Assembly (NCBI GenBank): GCA_024640955.1 | Contig: JAHEDZ010000011.1 | Span: 4,403-68,402 of the forward strand | Reading direction: 5' to 3' | Length of the DNA: 64,000 nucleotides | Source of the DNA: Oceanospirillaceae bacterium | GTDB taxonomy: Bacteria; Pseudomonadota; Gammaproteobacteria; Pseudomonadales; Balneatricaceae | Notes under the pieces: model-generated | What the model saw: the letters and a program-made list of their open reading frames with translations, nothing else | Told to the model about the DNA's origin: nothing | Database searches by the model: none | Shown here: positions 45,349-54,398 of the stretch, in pieces | Layout: each line of letters opens with the position of its first letter | Position numbering within the stretch: position 1 is the first letter of the stretch | Position numbers and translations under genes: made by a program

Positions 45349-45442
45349 ACCAAACTCCTAGTTATCTGTGCGTTTGTTGAATGTATCGATTCATTACCGC
45401 GCATCCAAGCTTTAATGCTTGAAAATCGACAGAGCCCGATGA

Positions 45443-45476
45443 GGTAGGAGCGAGCGCGCTACCAAGTACTCCTGCA
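45443..45476. repeat. REP-like half element
   Basis: GTAGGAGCGAGCGCGCTACC followed by AAGTACTCCTGC. It carries the same GTAGGAGCG start as the other REP-like units. The rest of the 204 bp gap between dapA-like and chaC (45349-45552) holds only the leader of the dapA-like gene and further fragments such as GGCTCCTACGAGCGC at the right end. Confidence 0.5.
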
Positions 45477-45552
45477 TAGGCAGCATACCCGCCATCCGTG
45501 GCGGTAAGCGCGCGATATGACAATCCGGGCTCGCCACCTTTTCAGGGGGCTC

Positions 45553-46125
45553 CTACGAGCGCATTTCTCGCAGCAGGCGATCAATTTCAAAAACGTGCTC
45601 ATCCAATTCATCGTGCTCGCGAAGTGCATCGGCAAGCAGGTGAACGTATTCAGAGTTAGGACCGCTAGGGCCGACACTATGGAAGATCTGGTGTGCGATC
45701 TGACCGATCGGGGCATCTCCGAGGAAGGCGGGGTTATCCGGCTGACCGATGTAGACGACGCCCGGTCGCGAGTCGCCATCGGCAAAATCCAGCGCTTGAA
45801 TAGAGCGCAGATAACCGTTCTTTTCACGATGATCGAGATGATCGAAAACGTCGAGTGTTACGCGGTAGGCGATGCCGAAGCATCGCTGCTTGGGCGCTTC
45901 GATTAGGGTCAGAACGCGACCCGGCTTTTCAGGCGTACCGCGGTGATCGTGGCTACCTTGCCAGAAACGGCGTTGCCAGCCGGTGATATAAACCGGCGCT
46001 GATTCGGTGTAGGGAAAATCGACCTTGTAGATGAGCGAGCCATAGCCGAAGAGCCAGATCTCATCCAGCGCTTCGATGTCGCTACGGTCAGCGTTGATCT
46101 CGCGGGTATCGGGGCTCGGCGTCAT
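45553..46125 (-). CDS. chaC: ChaC-like gamma-glutamylcyclotransferase
   Basis: 190 aa. The substrate loop is IWLFGYGSLIYKVDFPY, and the fold signature is WQRRFWQGSHDHRGTPEKPG. The catalytic Glu lies in LDHREKNGYLR. ChaC enzymes cleave glutathione to 5-oxoproline and Cys-Gly in the cytoplasm. Despite its E. coli name no role in cation transport is implied. Confidence 0.9.
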   Translation of the reverse strand: MTPSPDTREINADRSDIEALDEIWLFGYGSLIYKVDFPYTESAPVYITGWQRRFWQGSHDHRGTPEKPGRVLTLIEAPKQRCFGIAYRVTLDVFDHLDHREKNGYLRSIQALDFADGDSRPGVVYIGQPDNPAFLGDAPIGQIAHQIFHSVGPSGPNSEYVHLLADALREHDELDEHVFEIDRLLREMRS

Positions 46126-46137
46126 CTCAATTTCTCG

Positions 46138-46250
46138 TGTAGAAGCGCAGTTTTACTGCGCGAATGGTCTAACTGAGGAGCAGCATAATCGCGCAATAAA
46201 TTGCGCTCCTACAGGTCGATTTGGTCGCGCGGTAAACTGCGCTCCTACAG
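46138..46250. repeat. Cluster of three REP-like units
   Basis: Three related units: GTAGAAGCGCAGTTTTACTG from 46139 (forward), TCGCGCAATAAATTGCGCTC from 46189 and TCGCGCGGTAAACTGCGCTC from 46225 (both reverse, ending CTACAG). Units 2 and 3 are tandem with a 36 bp period and the linkers GTCGATTTGG and GACGATTTAG match too. This BIME-like cluster fills the chaC-modF gap and touches the modF stop. Confidence 0.85.
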
Positions 46251-46256
46251 GACGAT

Positions 46257-47699
46257 TTAGTTGTTCTTCTCTAGTTTCAGGTAATTCTCTATACCTTTTA
46301 TCTGATCTTCGGCGTGGTGGTTCACATAGAGCACGGTTGTTTCGCCCGCTTCACAGATCTTCTCGATCAGCGCGAGCACCAGTTGACGGTTCATATCGTC
46401 AAGTCCCAAGCAAGGCTCATCAAGAATCAACAGCGGCGGATGTTTAACCATAGCACGCGCAATCAAAAGTAGACGTTGATCACCATAGGAGAGTTTATTG
46501 AAGGAATCATTAGCACGCTCGGTCATACCTAGCAGCGCCAGCCACTGATCAGCGATATCCTTCTGCGCGTCGGTCGACTTGGTGTACATACCAATACTGT
46601 CGTAGAAGCCCGAGATAATAACGTTTTTGCAGCTTACACTGACACGATACTCCCACTGCAGTGCGCTAGAGACGAAGCCGATAAACTGTTTGATCTGCCA
46701 GATCGATTCACCGTTACCGCGCTGGAAACCAAACACAAAGATATCGTTTACGTAACACTGTGGGTGGTCACCGGTAATCAGCGAGAGCACACCGGTTTTA
46801 CCACTACCGTTAGGGCCACTGAGCTGCCAGTGCTTGCCGCGCTCAATGGTCCAGTTGAGCTTATCCACGATGATCGTATCGCCATATTTGATAGTCGCAT
46901 CGCTCAGGCGTACCAGCGGCTGAGCCGAGTCGAGCTGAGGTAGCGAATGTGCGGGATCAGTTGGCGGTACCGCCAGATCAGTGGTCTTAAGGTGCAGCAG
47001 TTGGTAAAGATCCGCGTAGGCGGCCTCATCGCTGCGATCCACGGTAAACGACAGCGCACCGGCATCGCCCAGACGCTTATCGGTGTAAGCAATGTGGGTA
47101 ATGAAGTCGGGCATCTCATCGAACCGGTTCAACACCAGCACCATCGGCGTGGTGTCGGTAATTGAGGCTAGGTGCTCTTGCAGCATTGCTAGTGTGTCCG
47201 CATCCAGGCCATTAAACGGCTCATCCAACACCAGCAGGTCGGGCTTATTGGAGAGCTCACGAATCAGCATCAACTTACGTGTTTCACCGGTCGAGAGCTT
47301 ACGGAACGCGCGATCCAACAGGTGAGACAGGCCAAACTTCTCAACCAGTTGCTGTGCCAGCTCGGCATCAGCAACGTAGTCAAAGATCATCTCACTGACG
47401 GGCGTACCCTCAGAGATGACGTCCAAAATATCCGCGTCATCTTTTTTCAATTCCCGAGCGATCAGCTCTTTCTGCACCTCAAAGGAGACCAGACCCACGC
47501 GCGCTGGCAGCCCCTCCAACGTACCGCTCTGCACATCGCCAAAACCGGCCAGAATTGCGGCCAGTGCAGACTTACCCGAACCGTTAATACCGGTGATAAC
47601 CCAGTGCTGATCAGGTTCGATTGTCCAGTTAACGTCGAGCAGGTCGAAACGCCCTTCAAAGTTAACGTGCAGGTTTTCCAAACGTATTGCAGATGTCAT
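46257..47699 (-). CDS. modF: ModF-like tandem ABC ATPase
   Basis: 480 aa with two ABC domains and no TM segment. Domain 1: Walker A ITGINGSGKSALAAILAGF, signature KLSTGETRKLMLIRELS, Walker B LLVLDEPFNGLD. Domain 2: Walker A LSGPNGSGKTGVLSLITG, signature KLSYGDQRLLLIARAMVK, Walker B LLILDEPCLGLD. This layout is that of ModF (PhrA). Its role is uncertain even in E. coli; it was first tied to molybdate and light repair. No mod genes are nearby. Confidence 0.85.
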   Translation of the reverse strand: MTSAIRLENLHVNFEGRFDLLDVNWTIEPDQHWVITGINGSGKSALAAILAGFGDVQSGTLEGLPARVGLVSFEVQKELIARELKKDDADILDVISEGTPVSEMIFDYVADAELAQQLVEKFGLSHLLDRAFRKLSTGETRKLMLIRELSNKPDLLVLDEPFNGLDADTLAMLQEHLASITDTTPMVLVLNRFDEMPDFITHIAYTDKRLGDAGALSFTVDRSDEAAYADLYQLLHLKTTDLAVPPTDPAHSLPQLDSAQPLVRLSDATIKYGDTIIVDKLNWTIERGKHWQLSGPNGSGKTGVLSLITGDHPQCYVNDIFVFGFQRGNGESIWQIKQFIGFVSSALQWEYRVSVSCKNVIISGFYDSIGMYTKSTDAQKDIADQWLALLGMTERANDSFNKLSYGDQRLLLIARAMVKHPPLLILDEPCLGLDDMNRQLVLALIEKICEAGETTVLYVNHHAEDQIKGIENYLKLEKNN

Positions 47700-47750
47700 T
47701 ACCGATACCTACTCAATCAGAAATTCAAAAAAGATGATTAGTTTCGCATA

Positions 47751-47790
47751 AAGAGAAAAGCCGAGTGCTCCTCGCGAGGCACCCGGCTTT
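47751..47790 (-). terminator. Terminator after ilvC
   Basis: On the minus strand AAAGCCGGGTGCC...GGAGCACTCGGCTTT forms a stem of about 12 bp with one bulge, followed by TCTCTTT. It lies 26 bp after the ilvC stop. Confidence 0.8.
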
Positions 47791-47815
47791 CAAAGATCTA
47801 ATTTCTATTCAAAAA

Positions 47816-49288
47816 TTATACGATCTTCTTCATGTCAGCCATGTGGCCACGCAGGGTCGTACCGATCTTCTCAACCGGGTGAGCGCGAAGTGCAGCGTTC
47901 ACTTCGATCAGACGCGCGTTATCAACACCGTTGTCTTCAACGCTCAGACCACGACCGATAACGTCAGACTTGATGCCTTTCATGAAATCGCCCAGCAGTG
48001 GAACACACGCGTGGTTGTACAGGTAACAACCGTACTCAGCAGTATCAGAGATAGTTGCGTTCATTTCGTACAGTTTCTTACGTGCGATAGTGTTGGCGAT
48101 CAGCGGAGTTTCGTGCAGAGACTCGTAGTAAGCTGATTCGTCGATGATGCCAGCAGCAGTCATCGTTTCGAACGCCAGTTCAACGCCAGCTTTAACCATT
48201 GCAACCATCAGGATACCGTTGTCGAAAAACTCCTGCTCAGAGATCTCCATGTCGCCTGCTGGAGTCTTCTCGAAAGGAGTCTCTGCAGTATCTGCGCGCC
48301 AGCCCAACAGATCCTTGTCATCGTTCGCCCAGTCTTCCATCATCACGCGTGAGAAAGTACCGTTCATGATGTCGTCTTGGTGCTTGTTGTAGAGCGGGCG
48401 CATGATAACTTTAAGCTCTTCAGACAGATCAAACGCTTTGATCTTAGCTGGGTTAGAAAGACGGTCCAGCATGTTAGTTACGCCGCCGTATTTCAGCGCT
48501 TCAGTGACAGTTTCCCAACCGTACTGAATCAGCTTAGATGCGTAACCTGCATCAACGCCCTCTTCGATCATCTTGTCGAAGCACAGCAGTGAACCCGTCT
48601 GCAGCATGCCACAGAGGATAGTCTGCTCACCCATCAGGTCAGACTTAACTTCAGCGATGAAAGATGACATCAGAACGCCAGCTTTGTGACCGCCAGTACC
48701 TACAGCATAAGCCTTAGCTAGAGCCAGACCTTCGCCTTTAGGGTCGTTATCTTCGTGTACAGCGATCAGTGTAGGTACACCGAAGCCACGTACGTATTCA
48801 GCGCGCACTTCTGAACCTGGGCACTTAGGTGCAACCATGATTACAGTCAGGTCTTCACGAACTTTCATACCCTCTTCAACGATGTTGAAACCGTGAGAGT
48901 AAGAGAGGCAAGCGCCCTGCTTCATCAGAGGCATTACAGCGTTAACAACAGCAGTGTGCTGCTTGTCTGGAGTCAGGTTAAGAACCAGGTCAGCAGTTGG
49001 GATCAGCTCTTCGTAAGTACCTACAGTGAAGCCGTTCTCAGTTGCGTTTTTCCATGACTGACGCTTCTGCTCAATCGCTTCTGCACGCAGAGTGTAAGAT
49101 ACATCCAGACCTGAATCGCGCAGGTTCAGACCCTGGTTCAGACCCTGGGCACCACAACCAATAACAACGATCTTCTTACCTTTCAGCGCATCTACGCCGT
49201 CAGCGAACTCAGACATTTCCATGAAGCGACATTTTGCCAGCTGAGCAAGCTGCTCACGCAGTGGCAAAGTGTTGAAGTAGTTAGCCAT
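47816..49288 (-). CDS. ilvC: Ketol-acid reductoisomerase, class II
   Basis: 490 aa, the long type as in E. coli. I start at ATG 49288 ([20 protein letters not shown]), since MLS added by the upstream codons is not conserved. NADPH-binding: [20 protein letters not shown]. The metal-binding and knotted C-terminal domains follow ([33 protein letters not shown]). It converts acetolactate to dihydroxyisovalerate in branched-chain amino acid synthesis. It is divergent from ilvY. Codon use looks optimised, with many fixed codons. Confidence 0.97.
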   Translation of the reverse strand: MANYFNTLPLREQLAQLAKCRFMEMSEFADGVDALKGKKIVVIGCGAQGLNQGLNLRDSGLDVSYTLRAEAIEQKRQSWKNATENGFTVGTYEELIPTADLVLNLTPDKQHTAVVNAVMPLMKQGACLSYSHGFNIVEEGMKVREDLTVIMVAPKCPGSEVRAEYVRGFGVPTLIAVHEDNDPKGEGLALAKAYAVGTGGHKAGVLMSSFIAEVKSDLMGEQTILCGMLQTGSLLCFDKMIEEGVDAGYASKLIQYGWETVTEALKYGGVTNMLDRLSNPAKIKAFDLSEELKVIMRPLYNKHQDDIMNGTFSRVMMEDWANDDKDLLGWRADTAETPFEKTPAGDMEISEQEFFDNGILMVAMVKAGVELAFETMTAAGIIDESAYYESLHETPLIANTIARKKLYEMNATISDTAEYGCYLYNHACVPLLGDFMKGIKSDVIGRGLSVEDNGVDNARLIEVNAALRAHPVEKIGTTLRGHMADMKKIV

Positions 49289-49394
49289 GCTTAACACATC
49301 CCAATTTTGGTGAAATTAACGACGCTGATGTGCCGATCGGCAGTGGCAGAGTCGCGAAAGCGTGCAATGTACAGAAGCATCATCCTTTCGTAAA

Positions 49395-49409
49395 TTGATA
49401 TATTTGCAA
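49395..49409. promoter_or_regulatory. Candidate IlvY operator
   Basis: TTGATATATTTGCAA is a T-N11-A dyad with TTG/CAA ends, the form expected for a LysR-type regulator. It lies in the 172 bp divergent ilvC-ilvY gap, 52 bp from the ilvY start. A related TTCGCAATAT sequence to the right may be a second half. Confidence 0.5.
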
Positions 49410-49460
49410 AACAACATCCCATTTTTCGCAATATAACTTACACCGGGGTAGAATGGCTGA

Positions 49461-50336
49461 ATGAATATCAAAACGTTCAGCCACTTTCTGGCATTGGCAG
49501 ACACGCTGCACTTCGGCCGCGCCAGCGAGGAGTGCCATATCAGCATCTCTGCACTGTCGCGCAATATTCGCCAGCTAGAGGAGGAGTTGGGGGTTAGCCT
49601 GTTCAACCGTGATAACCGCACCGTCGAGCTGACCAGCGAAGGACAGAAGTTTCTGCAGTACGCCCGCGATACCGCCAGCCAGTGGAACCTTATTCGCCAC
49701 GAACTGACTGACAAATCCGGGCAGTTGAGCGGTGAGATCAGTATCTACTGCTCGGTAACCGCCAGTTACTCCTTCCTATACGAGCTGCTGAACCGCTTCC
49801 GCCCAGTGCATCCTGGCATCGAAATCAAACTGCACACCGGCGACCCCGACCGCGCTATCGCGCGTATTCTGGAGGGTAATGAAGAGGTGACCATCGCAGC
49901 ACGCCCGGCAAACGTGCACCGCGGCTTGGCTTTCAAACCCATCACCCAGTCGCCTTTGTTGTTTATCGCCCCACTGCAGCCCCAGCCAAACTTGGCGACA
50001 ACCTCACCGAAAACAGCCGATGACTGGGCACAAGTGCCAATGATCCTCTCCGAGGCCGGTGTATCGCGCGCGCGGGTGGATGAGTGGTTTCGAGAACAGG
50101 GAATAGCACCTAACATCTATGCGCAGGTGGCCGGTAACGAGGCGATCGTAAGTATGGTGAGCCTGGGGTTTGGAATCGGCGTGGTGCCAAAAATCGTACT
50201 CGACAACAGTCCGCTGGTTGAGCGCGTACAGATTCTGGATGTTCAACCCGCTCTTGAACCCTTCGATATTGGTCTGTTTACCCTAAAGAAGAGCCTGAAG
50301 AACCCACTAGTAGCAGCATTTTGGGAGCTCATGTAA
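49461..50336 (+). CDS. ilvY: LysR-family regulator IlvY
   Basis: 291 aa. N-terminus MNIKTFSHFLALADTLHFGR, then ASEECHISISALSRNIRQLE, matches IlvY closely. The effector domain holds IYCSVTASYSFLYELLNRFR and IAPLQPQPNLA. It activates ilvC in response to acetolactate. Its stop TAA is the first part of an inverted repeat at 50334-50354. Divergence from ilvC confirms the name. Confidence 0.94.
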   Translation: MNIKTFSHFLALADTLHFGRASEECHISISALSRNIRQLEEELGVSLFNRDNRTVELTSEGQKFLQYARDTASQWNLIRHELTDKSGQLSGEISIYCSVTASYSFLYELLNRFRPVHPGIEIKLHTGDPDRAIARILEGNEEVTIAARPANVHRGLAFKPITQSPLLFIAPLQPQPNLATTSPKTADDWAQVPMILSEAGVSRARVDEWFREQGIAPNIYAQVAGNEAIVSMVSLGFGIGVVPKIVLDNSPLVERVQILDVQPALEPFDIGLFTLKKSLKNPLVAAFWELM

Positions 50337-50354
50337 AGGGGACGTACCCCTTTA
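50334..50354. repeat. AAAGGGG-type palindrome overlapping the ilvY stop
   Basis: TAAAGGGG-ACGTA-CCCCTTTA: an 8 bp perfect stem with loop ACGTA, its first three bases being the ilvY stop codon. It is a loop variant of the 19-mers at 24057 and 52124 and could act as a weak terminator or mRNA end. Confidence 0.8.
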
Positions 50355-50393
50355 AGGGACAACTGTCATCCAAAACAGTGCTAGGATCTGCCT

Positions 50394-51140
50394 ATGCGAT
50401 ATCTAATCCTCTGGCTCGCTATCATAGCCTCTCATTCTCAGGCAGCGGAGTTCCAAACGGCTTGGAGAGCACTCTTTAGTGAACGTTATCCTGCGGCAAT
50501 TGCGGAGGCTCAGGCACTACAAACGGCCGGTGATGTTCGTGGGGACTTCCTATTGGGCTATATGCACCTCTTTGGGAAAGGGCTAGAGCAGGACGCCGTC
50601 AAAGCCGAAGCGCTCTTTAAAAACGCCTCCGCGGCTGGCTTTAACGGAGCCACCTACCGTTTGGGTAAGATGTATCGAGAGGGTCACCCAGGGGTACCAC
50701 AAAATACCCAACAAGCGCTGCTACTCTTGCAAAAGGCTGCAGATAAAGGCGGACCAAACGCTCAATTCCAGCTGGCACAGATGCTGGAGTTCGGTGAGGG
50801 CACTCAACCGGATCTTGAGCGTGCCGTAGATTACTATCAACGCGCGGCAAATCAAAAACACGCCTATGCGCGCTGGAATCTGGCCTACTTTCATCAACTC
50901 GGTCGAGTCGTCGAACAGGATAATGATCGCGCCGCAGCGCTCTATGCGCTCGCACTGGCAGAAGGTGCTCCAAAATGGCTCGGCGTCGAGATCAATCGTC
51001 GGCTGGAACAACTGCTGCAAGCGCCGCTAACCGCCCGAGGCTGTGAAGAGGCCGCGCCTCTCTTTGCCCAGCTTGAGCAGTTAAGCCTCGATACAGACCG
51101 CGAACGCTACGCTCTTTGTCAGAAGCCATTCAACAACTAA
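50394..51140 (+). CDS. Exported Sel1-repeat protein
   Basis: 248 aa with signal peptide MRYLILWLAIIASHSQAAEF. It has about four Sel1 (SLR) repeats: GDVRGDFLLGYMHLFGKGLE, GFNGATYRLGKMYREGHPGV, GPNAQFQLAQMLEFGEGTQP and HAYARWNLAYFHQLGRVVEQ. Such solenoids mediate protein-protein contact in the envelope. It is followed after 12 bp by another exported protein, so the two probably form an operon. No function can be assigned. Confidence 0.85.
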   Translation: MRYLILWLAIIASHSQAAEFQTAWRALFSERYPAAIAEAQALQTAGDVRGDFLLGYMHLFGKGLEQDAVKAEALFKNASAAGFNGATYRLGKMYREGHPGVPQNTQQALLLLQKAADKGGPNAQFQLAQMLEFGEGTQPDLERAVDYYQRAANQKHAYARWNLAYFHQLGRVVEQDNDRAAALYALALAEGAPKWLGVEINRRLEQLLQAPLTARGCEEAAPLFAQLEQLSLDTDRERYALCQKPFNN

Positions 51141-51152
51141 CTGGCCACACCT

Positions 51153-52067
51153 ATGCGAACGCTGCTTTCACCGCTGCTCTTAGCAATCTTCGGCATCAGC
51201 CTATCTAGCCACTCATCAGCGCAAGAGCCCTTTCTGCATCCACACTGCTTTGCTGACTTCAGCAAATCAATGTTTTCTGGTGAGGGGGTGAATGCAGAGA
51301 AGCCGCTTAACTGTGACCCTGAGCTGACTAAGTTGCCAGTCGAGGCCCACACCTGGGACAACCAGGGAGAGCAGCAGACTAGCTTCTCATCAGATAATCC
51401 TGAGGATCCAGAATATCCCGGCTATGCAGGCTTCAATAGCTACTCTCTGTTTCGCAGCTTTGAGACAGGAGACGGTGGAGAGCTCGCTTTTCTTGAGCTG
51501 ATGTTCAATACCGGTGGTTCTGGCCATTTCGGTCTGTTAGCGATGGTTAACAAAGAGGCGAGTGGTGCTGCCTACCCGCTCTGGTGGCAGTGGGCCGGGG
51601 ATCGCTGTAATGATGGCTACCCCAGTTTCATCGGGATGGCCAATGAGCAGCTTTTCTACTCTGTTGCTGCAACGCCATTTCGGCTGCTCAACCCGCTGGA
51701 CGATACCGACTGGCGCATGCAAAGCATGCTTGAGATGCTCAACCCTGCTGCAACTGGCAATACGCCAACAACGCTCGGAGGTTGGCAGCCCTATGATGAT
51801 CTATCGAACTGTGCAGCTTGCTGCGCAGGCGAGCGGGTCTATGCGATGTCTCTCACCAACGGTTTCTCGCGCATGGTGGGTGTAAAGCTGGATGCCGAGG
51901 CCTTCAAGCAGGAGACCCAAGGCGAGGTACAAGCCTGTGTAAACCAGTGGTTTTCCCAGTCAGAGTTCGCAGCCATTGAGAGAAGTGCGTTAGTGGACTT
52001 TGAGACCTGGCAGCCGGCGCTTAAGCAGATCCAAAACGCCTGCATCCAACAAAAACCCCTCAAATAG
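51153..52067 (+). CDS. Exported hypothetical protein
   Basis: 304 aa with signal peptide MRTLLSPLLLAIFGISLSSH, cleaved near SSAQE. It has many cysteines (HPHCFADF, NCDPELTK, GDRCNDGYP, NCAACCAGERV, QACVNQWF), so disulfides are likely. The middle contains GGELAFLELMFNTGGSGHFG. I do not recognise the family. It is 12 bp after the Sel1 gene and probably co-expressed. Confidence 0.75.
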   Translation: MRTLLSPLLLAIFGISLSSHSSAQEPFLHPHCFADFSKSMFSGEGVNAEKPLNCDPELTKLPVEAHTWDNQGEQQTSFSSDNPEDPEYPGYAGFNSYSLFRSFETGDGGELAFLELMFNTGGSGHFGLLAMVNKEASGAAYPLWWQWAGDRCNDGYPSFIGMANEQLFYSVAATPFRLLNPLDDTDWRMQSMLEMLNPAATGNTPTTLGGWQPYDDLSNCAACCAGERVYAMSLTNGFSRMVGVKLDAEAFKQETQGEVQACVNQWFSQSEFAAIERSALVDFETWQPALKQIQNACIQQKPLK

Positions 52068-52121
52068 AAGCCCCGGGTTGAGGTGGTGATCAGATGATCT
52101 CAGTTAAGTTGCAAAAGTGAC

Positions 52122-52144
52122 TTAAAGGGGTCTGACCCCTTTAA
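52122..52144. repeat. AAAGGGG-type palindrome overlapping the hybrid-kinase stop
   Basis: TTAAAGGGG-TCTGA-CCCCTTTAA: a 9 bp perfect stem around TCTGA. Its right edge includes the stop codon of the minus-strand hybrid kinase (52141-52143). The inner 19 bases are identical to those at 24057-24075. Confidence 0.85.
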
Positions 52145-54252
52145 TTTTGTAACGCGGCGTAAAGGTTATCAAGCGTCAGTGGTTTGGGAAGCACCGCAGT
52201 AGCGCCACACTCGAGTAATCGATCCGCTTCGTGCCCTACCGTCGCGCCGGTTACACCGATTATCGGGTTGGTGAATCCTTGCGCACGCAACTTCTGCGTC
52301 ATTTCGTAACCATCCATCTTCGGCATCATGATATCGGTAATCACCAGGTCAAACGCCTGATCAGCGGCAAGCTGCAAGCCGATTGATCCATCAGTGGCGT
52401 CTACGACCTCTGCCCCGGCTCGTGAGAGAATGGCATGCCCCAACATCAGCAATGTTGGGGTATCCTCAACCAGCAAGATGCGTTTGTCCTGTATTGTCGA
52501 GGCGTTTTTCACGCGTTTTGACTCTTCAGGCTGGTAATTGGGCAAGGTAAAGCTTAACCGGAACACCGATCCGCCAGACGCTCCGGGTAGATATTCCAGC
52601 TCACCCTGCTCAAACTCGCGCACGAGCTCACGACTAACATTCAGTCCTAGGCCGCTTCCGCTGGAGGTCGTTTCGCCACGTTCGTAAGCCTCAAACAGGC
52701 GCTCCCAATCGGCTTCCGGGATCCCTTTACCATCATCAATGATACTGATTGTGAATGCGGTTTTGTTGCCTTCTAACTCCTCCGTCTGTAAGCGCAACTC
52801 AACCCGTGAAGCCTGTGCATGAATCAGTGCATTCTTCACGAGATTGATCAAAATCTGACGTAACTGTTTTTTATATCCATAACTCTCCATCGATGCCCGC
52901 GCGCTGGCATTGAGAAAAAGATCGACCCTGTAGCGCCCCGCCATATAGAAGAGCGCGTGCACCGTCTCTTCACAGAGTTTGTAGACCGAGAAACTCGCGG
53001 CGATCTTGTACTCGCTGGTGATTGAGTGGTCAGACCCTACTCGCATATCGTCCAACACATCGAGCAGGTGCTCGGAAGTCGATTTAAGTTCCTCAACGGT
53101 TTTGTCCGCTGTTCGCGTTCGAGTCCACTCATCGAGCTGCATCTTCATAGCGGCAGCAGGGGTGCGTAGCTCGTGCCCGATTATGGCAAACATCTTATCC
53201 TGCTTTTTGAGCGTCGCTTTTAGCCTCTCAGCCGCAGACTGGGCCTCTCTCACACTGCGAATAACTGCCGTAAACAGCAACATCAGAACCGTCTGCAGAA
53301 CGACAGACAACAGGACCACCGCGATGATCTGCTTATAAATCTCCGATTGCGCCTCTGTAAGATAAGTGTCAAAACGCTCGGCAACACGGAACTTAAGATC
53401 CGCCAAGCTTTGCAGCAACGCGTCGGCGACCGCGACCTGCGCCAGATCGCGATCAAAAGCGGTTCTGTTCGGCGTTGTGAATCGGGTCGCACTCAGCCAG
53501 TCGAAGTAGTCAGCTAGCTGGTTGTAAAGATCAAGCATTTGATTGGAGAGCTGTTGTGCAGCAGACGTATTATCGCTCTTTAGTAGCGCACCGAAGGTGT
53601 TTTCAGCCTGTTCTGCAATACGGTGCACCGCGCCCTGCGTCTCCAATAGGTGATTATTGGAAATCAGCGCGTTTTGCGACATCAGCGCCTCATCCCGCGC
53701 AATAGTGATATAGGCGTAAAGTTCGGGTAAGTGAACCAGCACCAGGCGACCAGTAGTGTAGGCTTCGCGTGCAGAGTTGAGCTGAATTCCGGATTCAGTG
53801 TAGATGGTGAAGTAGCGGCCTAAGAACTCTTTGAGTTGCAACTCTATACCAGTGACATTCAAGTTGTACATCTCACTGTGCTCAAATTCGCTGTGGCGGT
53901 GCTGAATAGCGCTTGAGGCTAGAGTCTCGGCTGCGGCTGCGGCTGCGGCTTCGGCTGCCGCAACCTCAAACTTCTCTTTGGAATCTCGACAAATCTCAGT
54001 GTAGGTGTTCGCCTCCGGGGCCGGTGTTGCCGCAAGCGTACAGTCTGCGCTGTACTTTGATAGCAGGCTCAGCTGTTTGGATAGCACAAGCGCATTAGAA
54101 ACGCCCTGACGTTCTCTCTGAAGCTGACTAAGCTGAGAAAACTGAAATATCAACGCACCTGCCAAAATCAGCACGAAGAGCCCCTCAGTGACTAGAATCG
54201 AGACTCTAAGCCAAATAGACAGGTGAGTGAATGACGAGAAAATTGCTCTCAT
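52141..54252 (-). CDS. Hybrid sensor histidine kinase/response regulator
   Basis: 703 aa. TM1 around 17-42 (VSILVTEGLFVLILAGALIF), a long periplasmic sensor with predicted helical bundle to about 310, TM2 (IIAVVLLSVVLQTVLMLLFT), HisKA with FAIIGHELRTPAAAMKMQLD, HATPase with NLVKNALIHAQASRVELRLQ and GSGLGLNVSRELV, then a receiver with LVITDIMMPKMDGYEM. Residues near 90-108 are an alanine run (VAAAEAAAAAAAETL) encoded by a hexanucleotide repeat. No Hpt and no regulator gene are adjacent. The signal is unknown. Confidence 0.9.
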   Translation of the reverse strand: MRAIFSSFTHLSIWLRVSILVTEGLFVLILAGALIFQFSQLSQLQRERQGVSNALVLSKQLSLLSKYSADCTLAATPAPEANTYTEICRDSKEKFEVAAAEAAAAAAAETLASSAIQHRHSEFEHSEMYNLNVTGIELQLKEFLGRYFTIYTESGIQLNSAREAYTTGRLVLVHLPELYAYITIARDEALMSQNALISNNHLLETQGAVHRIAEQAENTFGALLKSDNTSAAQQLSNQMLDLYNQLADYFDWLSATRFTTPNRTAFDRDLAQVAVADALLQSLADLKFRVAERFDTYLTEAQSEIYKQIIAVVLLSVVLQTVLMLLFTAVIRSVREAQSAAERLKATLKKQDKMFAIIGHELRTPAAAMKMQLDEWTRTRTADKTVEELKSTSEHLLDVLDDMRVGSDHSITSEYKIAASFSVYKLCEETVHALFYMAGRYRVDLFLNASARASMESYGYKKQLRQILINLVKNALIHAQASRVELRLQTEELEGNKTAFTISIIDDGKGIPEADWERLFEAYERGETTSSGSGLGLNVSRELVREFEQGELEYLPGASGGSVFRLSFTLPNYQPEESKRVKNASTIQDKRILLVEDTPTLLMLGHAILSRAGAEVVDATDGSIGLQLAADQAFDLVITDIMMPKMDGYEMTQKLRAQGFTNPIIGVTGATVGHEADRLLECGATAVLPKPLTLDNLYAALQN
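53928..53957. repeat. CGGCTG hexanucleotide microsatellite in the kinase gene
   Basis: Five units of six bases, CGGCTG three times, then CGGCTT and CGGCTG, coding for the alanine run in the periplasmic sensor. Gain or loss of a unit adds or removes two alanines without a frame shift. Confidence 0.8.
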
Positions 54253-54398
54253 ACCGTTACAGACGTGTCACTTATTATTGTCCAAGAGCCCGACTGTCGC
54301 ATAATTATCTTAGACTGAACAGCAATATAACCGTTCACCAGATGAGGGGATCATCAAATGGTCCTTGCGCCTGTAGGTTACCAGTCAAGCTAAGCCTC

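Noticed and set aside
46189-46250. Two direct repeats with a 36 bp period, reminiscent of CRISPR
   Set aside because: The linkers between units are themselves similar and only 10 bp long, there are just two tandem units, and the units are imperfect palindromes of the REP type. No cas genes are present.
53928-53957. Phase variation of the hybrid kinase by repeat slippage
   Set aside because: The repeat unit is six bases, so slippage keeps the frame and cannot switch the gene off.
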